Below are positions 5,992 through 6,040 of a stretch of DNA of 6,040 nt, one piece after another. A model generated the notes under the pieces. The model was not told the DNA's origin. It saw nothing but the letters and a program-made list of their open reading frames with translations, and did no database searches. Location of the stretch: contig JAZBPA010000350.1 in the NCBI GenBank assembly GCA_036351435.1, forward strand, positions 1 through 6,040, written 5' to 3'. How positions within the stretch are numbered: the first letter of the stretch is position 1; each line of letters opens with the position of its first letter. Source of the stretch: JAAUQA01 sp036351435. GTDB taxonomy: Bacteria; Pseudomonadota; Gammaproteobacteria; Competibacterales; Competibacteraceae. Position numbers and translations under genes: made by a program.

Positions 5992-6040
5992 ATGACAAGC
6001 CGCGAAGTGATCGCTCGTTTGGAGCGAGAGGGCTGGCAAC
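5992..6040 (+). CDS. hicA: HicA-family toxin (mRNA interferase), 3' partial
   Basis: Only the first 16 residues are present: MTSREVIARLEREGWQ. This matches the usual HicA N-terminus, a short helix of the type S-x-E-(L/V)-I-x-x-L-E-x-x-G-W that precedes the catalytic GSHH-type segment, which would lie just outside the window. HicA proteins are about 60-80 aa, with a dsRNA-binding-like fold, and cleave mRNA until neutralised by HicB, usually encoded directly downstream. No Shine-Dalgarno precedes the ATG, and the predicted transcription start is almost at the start codon, which points to leaderless or nearly leaderless translation. The catalytic histidine and the partner gene cannot be checked here. 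A truncated or degenerate copy is possible. Confidence 0.75.
   Translation, partial: MTSREVIARLEREGWQ

Overview
The window holds the core of a bacterial central-carbon gene cluster on the + strand. In order it contains the 3' end of a CPA2-type cation:proton antiporter, a 365-bp regulatory gap, transketolase (tkt), class I glyceraldehyde-3-phosphate dehydrogenase (gap), phosphoglycerate kinase (pgk), and the first 16 codons of a HicA-type toxin gene. All genes read left to right. The proteins look like those of a Gram-negative proteobacterium. The tkt-gap-pgk order is familiar from gamma- and betaproteobacterial methylotrophs and autotrophs. My best guess is a methane-oxidising Methylococcales gammaproteobacterium, in which transketolase serves the ribulose monophosphate cycle. 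That guess rests on gene order and recalled protein style, not on a search, and a Calvin-cycle autotroph is the alternative.

Layout: 1-1065 antiporter fragment (start lies outside the window); 1066-1430 non-coding leader region with a strong sigma70-like promoter (1120-1148), a perfect 14-bp palindrome (1187-1200) and a repeated half-site 22 bp further on; 1431-3431 tkt; 44-bp gap with a near-perfect Shine-Dalgarno; 3476-4483 gap; 4484-4710 a compact non-coding stretch; 4711-5889 pgk; 5890-5991 a hairpin, a second palindrome, and a promoter with overlapping operator-like dyad; 5992-6040 start of hicA.

The enzymes are orthodox and their catalytic motifs are intact. Transketolase interconverts sugar phosphates and produces glyceraldehyde 3-phosphate. 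GAPDH and PGK carry that compound to 3-phosphoglycerate with ATP formation, or run in reverse in autotrophs. tkt and gap look co-transcribed. gap and pgk are separated by a long-stem intrinsic terminator, so pgk may be partly uncoupled.

The less ordinary content is between the genes. Just behind the gap terminator lies a 106-107 bp element with 18-bp imperfect terminal inverted repeats, an internal 8-bp hairpin and flanking TATGGGT direct repeats, which looks like a small non-autonomous mobile or REP-like element. In front of tkt there is a LacI-family-style palindrome placed just downstream of the promoter. In front of hicA there is a 7-3-7 inverted repeat fused to a consensus -10 box, which suggests an autoregulated and nearly leaderless toxin-antitoxin promoter. 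I found no CRISPR array, tRNA, rRNA or complete transposase gene.
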